64,000 nucleotides of DNA from CAYVFC01 sp964450715 (GCA_964450715.1 CAYVFC010000025.1:1-64000), one strand, 5' to 3'. Counted from the stretch's first letter, positions 8,385-19,750 are shown. The notes: a model not told the origin generated them from the sequence alone. Program-made: numbers and translations.

Positions 8385-9520
8385 ATGCGCATGGGCATGA
8401 TCACGCCTACAAAATCGGTGGCGCCATCTGGACGGACCACGCCCGGATCAAGCTCCCCGTTCAGCTCGAAAACCACGTTTTCCTCGATAACGGCTGAGAG
8501 GACGTCAATCAGGTAGCGAGCGTTGAAGCCGATCTCCAGATCGTCTCCGTCGTAGTCTACGTCGATTTCTTCCTGCCCCTCGCCGAGCTCAGGGTTTTCG
8601 CTCTTGATTACCAACTTTCCCGAGCTCAGAACGAAATGAACGACGCCTGTCTTCTCCCTGGCTAACAGGCTGATACGACGCAGCGCATCGATCATCAGCG
8701 TACGCGCGATGAACACTTTTTTCTCGTTGGACTGGGGAATGACCTTCCCATAGGGCGGAAAATCCTCCTCGGAAAGCCGGATGCTGAGCGTCAAATCCTC
8801 CCGCCTGAAAAAGGCATTGCCGCCAGATGTCGTCACTCCGATACGGCCTGTTGTCTCCTCTTCCTTGCCGCGATCGGTCCGGCTCTCTTCCTCGACCATT
8901 CGCTTAAGCTCGCTGATCCCCTTGGACGGAACCAGCATTTTGAAGTTTAGCAACCCCTCGCCATCCGAGAGCTTATGCTCGGCCTTGGAGAGCCGATGTC
9001 CGTCAGTAGCCACCATGCGAACCTGCTTGCCATCACCCTCGAACATCGCCCCAGAGAGGTGGGGCCGGGTTTCGTCGGTTGACATGGCGTAATGGGTCAG
9101 CGTTACCAGCTTCCCTATCACTTCCATGGCGAGGTTCACGAACTCGCCGTCCTTCACGATCGGCAAAGAGGGAAAATCTTCGCCCGGCATACCGGGTATC
9201 TTGAACCTCACCTTTCCCGATAGGATCTCGAACGCGTTGTTCTCCACCACATTGATCGCCATCTCGCCTTCCGGCAGGTTGCGAACGATTTCGAACAGCG
9301 TCCTGGCCGGTACGGCTACCGTACCGCCCTTTTTCACCTCCGCGTTCGCCATGGAGGTGACCGAGATGTACAGATCGGTCGCCGCCAACCGTACGGTCTT
9401 GGGCCCTTCGGTCGATATGAGCACATTCGACAGGATCGGCATCGAGCTCTTGCGGTCCGCGATGGTGTGTGTTCTAGCCAGGCTTCTAAGCAAGTCTTTT
9501 CTTTTGATAACCAGTTGCAT
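8381..9520 (-). CDS. dnaN: DNA polymerase III sliding clamp, beta subunit
   Basis: DnaN is the ring-shaped clamp that tethers polymerase III to DNA. The ATG at 9520 gives 379 residues beginning MQLVIKRKDLLRSL, and an AAGG lies nine bases upstream. A TTG two codons earlier is a weaker alternative. Three clamp-fold domains are recognisable; the middle contains ATDGHRLSKAEH and the end reads VVRPDGATDFVGVIMPMRI, the classic clamp C-terminus (normally VMPMRL or VMPMRI). It lies downstream of dnaA after a 461-base gap and is coupled to recF. Confidence 0.96.
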   Translation of the reverse strand: MQLVIKRKDLLRSLARTHTIADRKSSMPILSNVLISTEGPKTVRLAATDLYISVTSMANAEVKKGGTVAVPARTLFEIVRNLPEGEMAINVVENNAFEILSGKVRFKIPGMPGEDFPSLPIVKDGEFVNLAMEVIGKLVTLTHYAMSTDETRPHLSGAMFEGDGKQVRMVATDGHRLSKAEHKLSDGEGLLNFKMLVPSKGISELKRMVEEESRTDRGKEEETTGRIGVTTSGGNAFFRREDLTLSIRLSEEDFPPYGKVIPQSNEKKVFIARTLMIDALRRISLLAREKTGVVHFVLSSGKLVIKSENPELGEGQEEIDVDYDGDDLEIGFNARYLIDVLSAVIEENVVFELNGELDPGVVRPDGATDFVGVIMPMRI

Positions 9521-9981
9521 ACGCAAAGGCCTTTCGCGCGTAGCGCTACCCGTTCGTAAGACTCAAGCTAACAAAAAGCGGCTTAAAAAGTATTTTAATT
9601 AAAACAGTCATCTTCTTAATCGATGGGGATTGTTGACCGGAGGGCGCAACAGGTTGAAATTGCTAAAAAAAAACGTACAGAGCGCTGTGGAAGGAAGGGT
9701 AGAAAACCGGAAAGAAGGATCAAAAGGCGGGAGATCCGGCCGATATCCACGAAGAAATGCACCGGATGTTCGCAAGCCAACAACAGAAAGAAAAAAACGT
9801 AAAAAGGGGAATAAAAACAATTAACGAATAATTACAGAGAGCGTCTTATAGAGGGCAAACAAGGAGTAATGGTCGACAAATCGACCTTACTCTTCGGCAG
9901 GCAGTAGTGCAGAACGCGGAAGCGTAGTGCCGTGAGATATGATGTAGTGTCGATTTGTCGACTATAACGCCCACTCGTGGG
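9521..9981. other. AT-rich dnaA-dnaN intergenic region, possible part of oriC
   Basis: This 461-base gap is far richer in A/T than the genes around it, especially 9560-9620 and 9780-9845. It has A-tracts (about 9664 and 9787) and a strongly purine-biased plus strand. Directly after the dnaA stop there is a short CCCAC-GA-GTGGG hairpin. Inverted copies of gtcgacaaatcga occur at 9872-9884 and 9950-9962; the first is itself part of a ggtcga-caaa-tcgacc hairpin. Some bacteria place the unwinding region between dnaA and dnaN. No consensus DnaA box (TTATNCACA) was found here, so origin function is only inferred. The region must also hold the dnaN promoter unless dnaN is read through from dnaA. Confidence 0.45.
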
Positions 9982-11433
9982 CTAGGCGTCCAGCTTTCTT
10001 TCGATCGCTTCGATAACAGCGCAGATGGAAGCGTCGTTGACCTGTAGGAGCCCATCGATTTTCCGCACGGCGTTGATGATGGTCGTGTGATCCTTGCCGC
10101 CGAAACGCAGTCCGAGCTCGGTGTAGCTGGTTCCCAGCCGTTGGCGGCAGAGATACATGGCGATCATTCGGGGCTTGGCGATCGAGCGCTGCCGACCGTG
10201 GGACTTGAGCTGGGCCAGCCGGACGTTGAAGTACTCGCAAACCGCTTGCTGGATGTCCTCGACCGTCTTCACGTTGCCGGTCGGAACCGCGACCAAGCGC
10301 AGCGACTCCCGCGCCAGCTGAATATCGATGGGACGATCCAGCAGCTCGGCCCTGACCGCCAGGCGAAGAAGCGAGCCTTCCAGCTCTCTCACGTTGCTCT
10401 TGATCGTCTCGGCGATGAAGGCCCCTACCTCGGCGGGAAGGGTGATGCCTTCCAGCTCGGCCTTTTTACTGACGATGGCAATGCGCGTGTCGAGCTCGGG
10501 AGGTTGAATGTCCGCGATCATGCCCCACTGAAATCGGCTGACCAATCGATCCTGCATTTCTCGAATCTGCTGGGGGAACACGTCACAGGAGACCACGATC
10601 TGCTTGTCCGCGTGGTAGAGCGAGTTGAAGGTATGGAAGAACTCTTCTTGGGTTTGCTCGCGGGTGGCCAGGAACTGGATGTCGTCGATCAGTACGGCGT
10701 CGCACTGAACCCGGTAGCGCTCGCGGAACTCGTTTATTCTGTGGTTCTGAAGCGCGGCGATGAACTCGTTGGTGAAACGCTCCGCCGATACGTACAGTAT
10801 TCGCGCGTTGGGGCGGGACTCCAGCATGCGGTGGCCCATGGCATTGACCAGATGGGTCTTTCCCAGACCGACCCCGCCGTAGATGAAGAGGGGATTATAG
10901 CGCTTGCCCGGGCTGGAGGCCGCGGCAAAGCAAGCCGCGTGGGCCAGCTGGTTTGAGGGACCGACCACGAAGTTCTCGAAGACGTACTTCGGGTTCAGCC
11001 CCAAAGCGCGTCTCATCTTTTCCGAGCTCTTCACCGCCACCGTTTCACTCTGCTCGGAAACCTGCTTCCGAGCGCGATCCGGACGGGTTTCTATCCGATC
11101 GGAGAGCCGTTCGTCGACCTCCCACTTTACCTCCAGGCTCTGCTGTCCGGTCTGGCCACAGAGCGACTGGGTTATCAGGTCGACGTAGTGCGCCCTGATC
11201 CAGTCGGCGTAGAAGCGGTTCGGGATACGCAACAATACGGTACTGTCCTGGATGCCGCCGAACTGTATCGGCGCCAGCCAGGTTTCGTAGCTTTCCGCCG
11301 AGATCTTCCCCCGGATCTCGGACAGCGCCACCTTCCAGGGATCTGCCGGGCAGATGTCCTCTTGGCGCTGCGGTACGCGCTCAATCGAATCAATATCGGC
11401 GGGATTCCCACCGGTTGGCCCCATGTTATTCAC
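9982..11433 (-). CDS. dnaA: Chromosomal replication initiator protein DnaA
   Basis: DnaA binds oriC boxes and melts the origin. The 483-residue product has an N-terminal DnaB/DnaA-interaction domain (residues 31-95), a variable linker, and an AAA+ domain with Walker A GGVGLGKT at 186-193 and Walker B VLIDD at 247-251. The C-terminal DnaA-box-binding signature GGKDHTTIINAVRKI is intact. The chosen start is GTG at 11433, preceded by GGGGA at good spacing; an ATG three codons in is an alternative but its spacing is poorer. A DnaA-box-like sequence overlaps the start codon, which suggests autoregulation. Confidence 0.97.
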   Translation of the reverse strand: MNNMGPTGGNPADIDSIERVPQRQEDICPADPWKVALSEIRGKISAESYETWLAPIQFGGIQDSTVLLRIPNRFYADWIRAHYVDLITQSLCGQTGQQSLEVKWEVDERLSDRIETRPDRARKQVSEQSETVAVKSSEKMRRALGLNPKYVFENFVVGPSNQLAHAACFAAASSPGKRYNPLFIYGGVGLGKTHLVNAMGHRMLESRPNARILYVSAERFTNEFIAALQNHRINEFRERYRVQCDAVLIDDIQFLATREQTQEEFFHTFNSLYHADKQIVVSCDVFPQQIREMQDRLVSRFQWGMIADIQPPELDTRIAIVSKKAELEGITLPAEVGAFIAETIKSNVRELEGSLLRLAVRAELLDRPIDIQLARESLRLVAVPTGNVKTVEDIQQAVCEYFNVRLAQLKSHGRQRSIAKPRMIAMYLCRQRLGTSYTELGLRFGGKDHTTIINAVRKIDGLLQVNDASICAVIEAIERKLDA

Positions 11434-11434
11434 A
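11426..11434. promoter_or_regulatory. DnaA-box-like site overlapping the dnaA start codon
   Basis: TTATTCACA on the plus strand matches the TTATNCACA consensus at all specified positions. It covers the GTG start of dnaA. A second, weaker site, TTATCCACC, lies at 11610-11618 (8 of 9). Binding of DnaA here could repress its own synthesis. This is inferred from sequence only. Confidence 0.5.
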
Positions 11435-12003
11435 AGCTATCCCCAACCCGCATTTACTGATGCCATAAAAGAACAACTCGCCTCGCACGTTTCACTCTTT
11501 CCGTATTCCGACAAACAGCTTGGCCAAAAAAGACGGAGATCCGCCCAGACCCCGGGAGCAATGACTCAGCTAGAAATGTTCCGATATTCCCAATCGTCGC
11601 GTACCGGAATTATCCACCGCTTCGGCAGCGCGTCGAAATCTGTACGAGTTATTTCATCCCAGAGCCCGAAGAGAGAACAGTTAACCGACGTTCTGGGGAT
11701 ATTCAATCGCGTATTCGTAAGTAATCGACATCCGGAGATTTTTTCGGAGGAGGTTCTACGTGATCATTTCGCCGAAAAGGAGGAGCACCGAGGCAATTGT
11801 CGCAAGGCATCAATAGTATTGACCTTTTCCTGTCACTTCCGAAGTAGAACCGCGGTTTCGCGCGACCTGGCCTACCGGCGCTTGACGACAATTTGGCGCG
11901 ACCCCGCGACGCTGGTAGGTTCTGGCAGCAGCACTGGTCGTTCGAAAGGAGCGGTTTTCGAGGTCCGTACGGACACCCGCTTGCGCTCCTCGAGGTGATT
12001 ACG
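11434..12003. other. Upstream dnaA intergenic region, candidate oriC
   Basis: This is 570 bases without a plausible gene, between divergently oriented dnaA and an outer-membrane protein gene. Base composition is nearer to balanced than in the genes. One perfect DnaA box overlaps the left border and one 8/9 box lies at 11610-11618; no dense cluster of boxes was found by eye. It must hold the dnaA promoter and that of the divergent gene. Location alone makes it, together with the dnaA-dnaN gap, the best origin candidate. Confidence 0.4.
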
Positions 12004-12969
12004 ATGGCGCGTCGTCGCGTTGAGAAAACGGATTGCTCACGTTTAACAAAATTTCTTCGATCGATCACCAGCCGCGTTACGACAAGCGGCCAAAGTCTCG
12101 CGGGTTCGTTCTTCGTGTTCGCTTTTGCGCTTTTGGCGTCGACCGCGGTACAGGCCGATCCTCACTGTGAAGTTGGCGAGCCGTGCGAGGGGCCGGCAGC
12201 CTTCGAAACCGCCCGCGGGCTGGCACTGGGAACGGGAAATCGGGCATCTTCGATTTCCACCTCGGCGCTGGCTTACAATACGGCGAGCCTACCGTCGGCG
12301 CGCCTCTACCACATCGAGGCAGACGTGGACTACCAACCCAGCGACGAGGTGGTGGTACTAGGCGCGGGCGTGGTCGACTCGGTTACCACCCGGCTGGCCG
12401 CCGGCCTCGCCTTCCGGGGTACCGTCGCCAACTCGGATCAGGGCTACAACGGCATTGATTTCCTTCTAGGCCTCGGCTTCCCGTTTGCGGACGAGGTGGC
12501 GATCGGCGTGAGCGGCCGCTACGTGAACCTGTGGGACGAGGAGGACCACCTGGTCAAGGGCCTGACCATGGACACCTCGTTGAGCGTTCGGCCGGTGGAG
12601 GCGCTGCAGCTGGCTTTCCTGGCCTACAACGTGATCGACCGCAACTCCGAGTACGTCCCCATCCTTCTCGGGGGCAGCACGGCGGTCGTGCTGGGCGACA
12701 CGTTCAATGTTGGCGCGGACTGTCTGGTCGACATCTCGACCTATGAGAAGGCCCGGTACGTGTTGGGCGGCGGGCTAGAGTATGTATCGGGCGGTACGCT
12801 ACCGCTGAGGTTGGGCTACGCTTTTGACTCGGGCCGCGAGACCCACGCGGTGACCGGCGGGCTCGGCTATATAAGCCAGCAGTTCAGCGCCGATGTGGCG
12901 CTGCGACAGCAGGTTGCCGGCGGAAGCGATACCCGGGTGATGGCGAGCGTGCGGTTCCACGTTTTCTGA
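12004..12969 (+). CDS. Outer-membrane beta-barrel protein (uncharacterised)
   Basis: The 321-residue exported protein starts at the ATG at 12004, preceded by GAGGTG. A long basic N-region leads into a hydrophobic core ending VQA-DPHC, a signal peptidase I site at about residues 43-45. The mature part is made of alternating hydrophobic strands rich in Gly, Tyr and Phe (for example LRLGYAFDSGRE and ADVALRQQVAGGSD) and ends in VRFHVF, whose terminal Phe is typical of outer-membrane barrels recognised by BamA. The pattern resembles the PorV/FadL-like barrels. No ligand can be named. It is transcribed divergently from dnaA. Confidence 0.7.
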   Translation: MARRRVEKTDCSRLTKFLRSITSRVTTSGQSLAGSFFVFAFALLASTAVQADPHCEVGEPCEGPAAFETARGLALGTGNRASSISTSALAYNTASLPSARLYHIEADVDYQPSDEVVVLGAGVVDSVTTRLAAGLAFRGTVANSDQGYNGIDFLLGLGFPFADEVAIGVSGRYVNLWDEEDHLVKGLTMDTSLSVRPVEALQLAFLAYNVIDRNSEYVPILLGGSTAVVLGDTFNVGADCLVDISTYEKARYVLGGGLEYVSGGTLPLRLGYAFDSGRETHAVTGGLGYISQQFSADVALRQQVAGGSDTRVMASVRFHVF

Positions 12970-13023
12970 CCGGCAGGCGCGGGCCGCGAGCCCGCCGAAC
13001 GACGGCCTCAATCGATCCGGTAG

Positions 13024-13044
13024 GGGCGGGTCTTGCGCCCGCCC
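13024..13044. repeat. GC-rich REP-like hairpin between convergent genes
   Basis: gggcggg and cccgccc arms enclose tcttgcg. The motif is followed by a second, weaker hairpin around 13070-13090 (gggg/cccc). It lies between the convergent stops at 12969 and 13105 and could terminate both transcripts, although no U-tract follows. A related hairpin lies at 15236-15258. Confidence 0.5.
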
Positions 13045-13104
13045 GAGTATACGACCGAAGAAAAAGGGAGGGGGCAAGCCCTTCCCCGACGGATCGTTTC
13101 CGGG

Positions 13105-13941
13105 TCAGACCAACTCCGCGTAGGCGCTGCCAAAGGCGATGTCTCCGGGGTGCTCTCTGGTGCTGGCGCGAAGCACGAGCTGGTCGGGGAGCTTCCAGAT
13201 CTGGGTGACCAGGGTGTCTCCCGGCCAAACCGGCTTGCGGAACTCCCCGCCCAGCGCCTTGAGCCTGCTCGGATCGTTGCCGGCCGTCGCCCGCAGCACC
13301 GCCCGACAGACGTAGCCGAAGGTGCAAAGGCCGTGCAGGATCGGCCTGTCAAAGCCGACCGAGAGCGCGACCTCAGGATCGATGTGCAGCGGGTTGTCGT
13401 CGCCGCAGAGCCGATATAGCGCCGCCTGCTCGCGTCCGATCGCCTGCTCGACCGAGTGGTCGGGCTCGCGGTCCGGCGGCTTGTACTTGGGCCTGCGGGG
13501 CGGGGCTTCACCCCCGAAGTTGCCGTCCAGCCGGAAGATGATGGAGAACTCCGTCTCGCAGACGACCTGTTCGGACCGGTCACGCGTCTCGGTGGCGATG
13601 ATCACCATGGCCATGCGCTTGAGGTCGTAGACGCCGGCCACCCGGGCGCGGCTGACCAGGGTGCCCGAGCTTTTCAGGGGAGCGGCCAGTGTGATCTTCT
13701 GGCCGTGGTGCACGATGCCGAGCGCGTTTCCCCCCACCAGGCCGTAAGCGGCCCGCGCGGCCTCGAAGGCCGGGATCACCGCGTAGCTCGGATAGACCAG
13801 CGGCCCGCGCGCCTCGTACAGAAAGTCCAGCTCTTCGAGCGTAGCGCCGATGCCCAGGGCGTAGAGCACCACGTCTCTCCATTCGTACCTGTGAACTACC
13901 GGCTCGGTTACAGTACCCACGCATTGCGGATTCAGCGCCAT
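13105..13941 (-). CDS. Enoyl-CoA hydratase 2 / MaoC-like dehydratase
   Basis: This family performs R-specific hydration of trans-2-enoyl-CoA in beta-oxidation or polyester precursor supply. The 278-residue protein has a double hot-dog layout. The second half carries the hydratase-2 motif YRLCGDDNPLHIDPEVA followed by GFDRPILHG; the Asp and His in GDDNPLH are the catalytic pair. The first half (SYAVIPAFEAAR; VHHGQKI) resembles the non-catalytic substrate-binding domain of peroxisomal MFE-2. The ATG at 13941 is preceded by AGAGGT. No other fatty-acid gene is adjacent. It is divergent from the next lipoprotein gene. Confidence 0.88.
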   Translation of the reverse strand: MALNPQCVGTVTEPVVHRYEWRDVVLYALGIGATLEELDFLYEARGPLVYPSYAVIPAFEAARAAYGLVGGNALGIVHHGQKITLAAPLKSSGTLVSRARVAGVYDLKRMAMVIIATETRDRSEQVVCETEFSIIFRLDGNFGGEAPPRRPKYKPPDREPDHSVEQAIGREQAALYRLCGDDNPLHIDPEVALSVGFDRPILHGLCTFGYVCRAVLRATAGNDPSRLKALGGEFRKPVWPGDTLVTQIWKLPDQLVLRASTREHPGDIAFGSAYAELV

Positions 13942-14037
13942 CGATTACCTCTGTCCTGTTTTCCCGGGAAGGAACTGGTGATAATCCATCCGAATGCTCC
14001 CGGCATCAAGCCGGGGCGCCCGACCGGTCACTGACCC

Positions 14038-14796
14038 ATGTTCGCGCGACCCATCTCGTCGGTACGGATCTGGCCCGTGGCCCTCGCGCTGCTCGGATGC
14101 CAGGGCGAGGTCGTGCCGCGGACCGAGCCCGACGCCTGGGTCATCGACCGGTATAGCGACGCCGAGATCGACGCTCAAGGGGACGGCGGCATTGACGCGG
14201 GCCCGATCGATACCGACGGCGATGGCCTCTGCGACGAAACCGAGGCAGCGGCGGGCACCGATCCGGAACGAACCGACAGTGACGGAGACGGTATACCGGA
14301 TATGAACGAGCGAGGATCCGGCTTTGATCCGCTCGATCCGGACTCCCCGGGCCTCGATCGGCAGGCTTTCCTGCCGGAAGCGGTAGGCGCCTCCGCGCAG
14401 ATCCTGGCCGAGGTCCGGGTGGAGGGGCAGGGCGAATCGTTCACCGGTGAGGTCGTCTCCCTCGGTGCGGTCGCCGCGCAGGGATTGACCGCGGCCGATC
14501 TGGGCCCGGACGTGGAGGCGGTGTCCGCCGATCCGGCGGATCACGCGTACGATCTGCAACCCGCGGCCGGGCGCTTCGGCGCCGTGCAGGGAGAGACCGT
14601 GCTCAGCTTTGCCATCGGTTTCACCTTTACCGACCAGCAGCCGGCGGGTTGCGTGCGCGGCCTGCCTTTCAGCTTCGGCGTCAAGAGAACGGACAGCGAC
14701 GCTCTGCTGGGGCGGCGCCGCTACCTGATCGTCTTGCATCCGGACCGAGAGGCCGCAGACGAATGGCAATGGTGCGTGCCGTCGAGCTGTATTTGA
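14038..14796 (+). CDS. Lipoprotein with thrombospondin-3-like calcium repeats
   Basis: The 252-residue product begins with a short signal peptide ending in the lipobox LALLGC (Cys about residue 21). A low-complexity Asp-rich stretch contains two calcium-binding type repeats, DTDGDGLCDETE and DSDGDGIPDMNE (about residues 58-90), the pattern of thrombospondin type-3 or OmpA-linker repeats. The C-terminal 150 residues hold no recognised domain. Four cysteines in the last part could form disulfides. It probably sits in the outer membrane facing out or in the periplasm. The function is unknown. Confidence 0.7.
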   Translation: MFARPISSVRIWPVALALLGCQGEVVPRTEPDAWVIDRYSDAEIDAQGDGGIDAGPIDTDGDGLCDETEAAAGTDPERTDSDGDGIPDMNERGSGFDPLDPDSPGLDRQAFLPEAVGASAQILAEVRVEGQGESFTGEVVSLGAVAAQGLTAADLGPDVEAVSADPADHAYDLQPAAGRFGAVQGETVLSFAIGFTFTDQQPAGCVRGLPFSFGVKRTDSDALLGRRRYLIVLHPDREAADEWQWCVPSSCI

Positions 14797-14910
14797 GAGA
14801 AGCGGCTGGTAAAACGGTACGAGGAAAGCGCCCGGCCCGAGAGGCGCCGCGAGCGTATGCGGCTCGCCTTTCTAGAAGGGGTCTTAAAACCTCTTCCAGG
14901 TTAGTTCTCG

Positions 14911-15153
14911 TTAGATCCCGTCCATCGCGCCGAAGCCCATCATCTGCCGGGTGCGCTTACGGCGGCGCCGGGCGGCCTCGGCCATCTTCTTCCTGCGCTT
15001 GATGGAGGGCTTCATATGGTGTCGCCGACGCTTGAGCTCCCGCAGGATGCCCTCGTTGGCGATCTTGCGCTTCAGATGCTTGATGGCGCGCTCCAGGCCC
15101 TTTTCTCCCACGGAGACCTCGATGGGCCTGCACTGGATTGATTCACCGATCAT
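14911..15153 (-). CDS. rpsU: 30S ribosomal protein bS21
   Basis: An 80-residue basic protein of the small ribosomal subunit, needed for initiation through the 3' end of 16S rRNA. It matches the bS21 pattern: EVSVGEKGLERAIKHLKRK, then EGILRELKRRRHHMKPSIKRRKK and a long Arg/Lys helix. It is slightly longer than the 65-71 residues common in other bacteria owing to a Met/Gly-rich tail. AGAGGT precedes the ATG. It is single-standing and minus strand, like clpB. Confidence 0.95.
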   Translation of the reverse strand: MIGESIQCRPIEVSVGEKGLERAIKHLKRKIANEGILRELKRRRHHMKPSIKRRKKMAEAARRRRKRTRQMMGFGAMDGI

Positions 15154-15235
15154 TCGACCTCTTTTCCCGATTTCCGGAATGGGGAAGCGTACCTTACATT
15201 AAACCTTCCGGCTTGCAAGCGGGGGCGTGCGCAAG

Positions 15236-15258
15236 GCCCGCCGCTACAGAGGGCGGGC
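15236..15258. repeat. GC-rich REP-like hairpin
   Basis: gcccgcc and ggcgggc arms surround gctacaga. A further weak hairpin (about 15268-15295, aggggaag / cccct) follows. It lies between rpsU and the end of clpB and shares its composition with the hairpin at 13024-13044. Confidence 0.45.
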
Positions 15259-15319
15259 ACGGAGATGGGTAGGGGAAGGGCGTGCCCCTCCCGCAGCCGG
15301 CCCCGACGGGTGGGTTGGA

Positions 15320-17992
<2,673 letters not shown>

Positions 17993-18350
17993 GGTCGCTC
18001 TCCGTTGGTTACGGCCGCCGATCGCGCAGGTGCACATCCGCGCCCCGCCGGCTCTCGCGTCTCTCAATTCAAGGTAACCACGCGACTAGGCGCGTCAATT
18101 GCCTGCCGGAGGGCGCGCTACGCAAGAGCGGCAGGACGCGGTCAGGCTTGCTTTCGCGGACCTGGTTGGTCGCACGCGGGGTCACGCGGGCTGCAGCGCG
18201 CCCAGGATCATGCGCCGCTCCCGCTTATCTTCCATCGTGTACACCTCCCAGCCCAGGCAGAAATTATCCGTCCGAAAGTCGGTACAGTGGCAACCTGATA
18301 GTAGCCCGCGACCAGAACCATGCGCGGAGCGCCTGCAGACGGAGGTGAAG
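17993..18350. other. 358-base divergent gap, no feature recognised
   Basis: This is the space between divergent clpB and the serine-hydrolase lipoprotein gene. It presumably holds both promoters. No heat-shock (CIRCE-type) inverted repeat was recognised for clpB. No RNA gene was seen. Confidence 0.4.
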
Positions 18351-19553
18351 ATGAAACGGGTGGGTACCACGTACCGGTTGTCCGGCTTGCTACTCGCGGC
18401 AGCGCTGATCGGTTGCGCCTCGGACGAAGGCGGGTCCGAGCAGGGCGACGCGGCGGTCGAAGCGGACACCGGGGGCGACGAAGAGCAGGTCGAGGTGCCG
18501 GACTACGACTTCTCGGCCATCGGTCCGGAAATGGAGGACTTCCTGCAGCAGAGCGCCACGGCCACCGGAGCGTCCATCATCGTCGTGCACCGGGATTATG
18601 GGACGGTGCACAAGGAGGCGTTCGGCGATCACACCCTGGACACCATCGCGCTTATCGCCTCGGCCAGTAAGCTGCTGAGCGCCGGCGTGCTGATGACCCA
18701 GTATGACGACGGCACGCTCGACCTGGAGGAACCGGTTTCGAGCTATATCGCTGAATGCGAGGCCAGGCCCGGTATCACCGCCGCGCACCTGCTCTCCAAC
18801 ACCTCGGGTATGCCCGGGCTAATCGATACCATCGCCAACCTCGCCGGTTCCAAGCTGCTCTGCCAGTTCGACCAGACCGATACCCTGCAGAACTGCGCGA
18901 AGACCATCTGCAGCGCCGATCTGGCCGGGGACCTGCAACCGCCGGGCACCGCGGTGCGCTACGGCGGGGCGCAGTGGACGCTGGCCGGGGGGTTGGCCGA
19001 GGTGCTGAGCGGTAAGTCCTTCGAGCAGCTATTGACCGAGCGCTTCATCGAGCCCTGCGGCCTGGGGACCCTTCGCTACGGTAACCACTACGCCGAGGCC
19101 TTTCTCAACGGCGACCTGCTCAACTACCCGAGCTTCTTCCAGAACGATCCGGCCAACATCCCCGAGACCCAGAATCCGCAGATCGAGGGGGGGGCGATGT
19201 GCAATCTGGACGACTACGCGACGATCCTGCTCATGCATCTCCGGGACGGCAAGTGCGGCGACACCCAGGTGCTGTCCAGGGAGGCGGTGGAGCAGATGCG
19301 GGTCGACCGGCTGGCCGAGGTGACCGACGCCACTATGATGGGCGTTCCCATCGAGGCCTATGGATTCGGCTGGTGGATCGAGCCCGAAAACGAGATATAT
19401 ACCGATCCGGGCATGTATGGCGCGGTACCCTGGATCGATCTGAAACGGGGCTACGGCGCCTACATCTCGCTGGAAACGAACTTCGTCGATGGCACCGCTC
19501 TTCAAGCGCGTATCCGTCCGCTGGTCGAGCAGGCCTTCGACGCCGTGCAGTGA
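18351..19553 (+). CDS. Beta-lactamase-family serine hydrolase, lipoprotein
   Basis: The 400-residue exported hydrolase of the class C beta-lactamase / D-peptidase / esterase superfamily (PF00144) starts at the ATG at 18351, which has GGAGG five bases upstream. A signal peptide ends at lipobox LIGC (Cys 22), followed by an Asp/Glu/Gly-rich linker to residue 50. The nucleophile motif SASK is at 104-107. HLLSNTSGMPG, a hallmark of the family, follows, and RYGGAQWTLAGG carries the probable catalytic Tyr, here YGG rather than the usual YxN. A clear third HxG/KTG box is not evident. The substrate cannot be named; esterase or peptidase activity is as likely as beta-lactam hydrolysis. Confidence 0.83.
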   Translation: MKRVGTTYRLSGLLLAAALIGCASDEGGSEQGDAAVEADTGGDEEQVEVPDYDFSAIGPEMEDFLQQSATATGASIIVVHRDYGTVHKEAFGDHTLDTIALIASASKLLSAGVLMTQYDDGTLDLEEPVSSYIAECEARPGITAAHLLSNTSGMPGLIDTIANLAGSKLLCQFDQTDTLQNCAKTICSADLAGDLQPPGTAVRYGGAQWTLAGGLAEVLSGKSFEQLLTERFIEPCGLGTLRYGNHYAEAFLNGDLLNYPSFFQNDPANIPETQNPQIEGGAMCNLDDYATILLMHLRDGKCGDTQVLSREAVEQMRVDRLAEVTDATMMGVPIEAYGFGWWIEPENEIYTDPGMYGAVPWIDLKRGYGAYISLETNFVDGTALQARIRPLVEQAFDAVQ

Positions 19554-19600
19554 GCGTCCGGGTTGATCGAGGTTCGGCGATCTTCGCCGGCAGAGAGAAC

Positions 19601-19750
19601 ATGCAACAATATACCTGTAACGACTACCGGCAGGAGATGGTCCTGCTGGGGCTCAAGCGCCGGCTCGAGGACCCGGATATCGACGACGAAGAGCGCCGGG
19701 AGCTCGAGGGGCAGATCCGCGAGCTGGAAGAACAGATGGGGATCGGCTGA
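19601..19750 (+). CDS. Small conserved 49-residue coiled protein
   Basis: Starting at the ATG at 19601 (GAGAGA upstream), the product is short, highly charged and predicted largely helical: MQQYTCNDYRQEMVLLGLK, then Arg/Glu/Asp-rich sequence ending EEQMGIG. The pattern C-x-DYR-x-EM-x-LLGLKRRL...EEE-x-LE-x-I-x-LE resembles small proteins of unknown function seen in several delta-proteobacterial and clostridial genomes; that resemblance is from memory. A single Cys lies at residue 6. It lies 47 bases downstream of the serine hydrolase and could share its transcript. Confidence 0.6.
   Translation: MQQYTCNDYRQEMVLLGLKRRLEDPDIDDEERRELEGQIRELEEQMGIG

Noticed and set aside
9630..9824. 64-residue Lys/Arg-rich open frame in the dnaA-dnaN gap
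   Set aside because: It arises from the purine-rich strand; no ribosome-binding site or family was seen and composition is low-complexity. It was considered as a ribosomal-protein-like gene but does not match L34 or any other.
11703..12068. 121-codon minus-strand frame in the region upstream of dnaA
   Set aside because: It overlaps the start and signal peptide region of the outer-membrane protein gene and has no family character; it was checked as a possible rpmH or rnpA neighbour and does not match.
17993..18067. Upstream extension of ClpB by 25 codons
   Set aside because: The GTG at 17992 has a ribosome-binding site and gives the usual ClpB start; the extra codons do not resemble ClpB.
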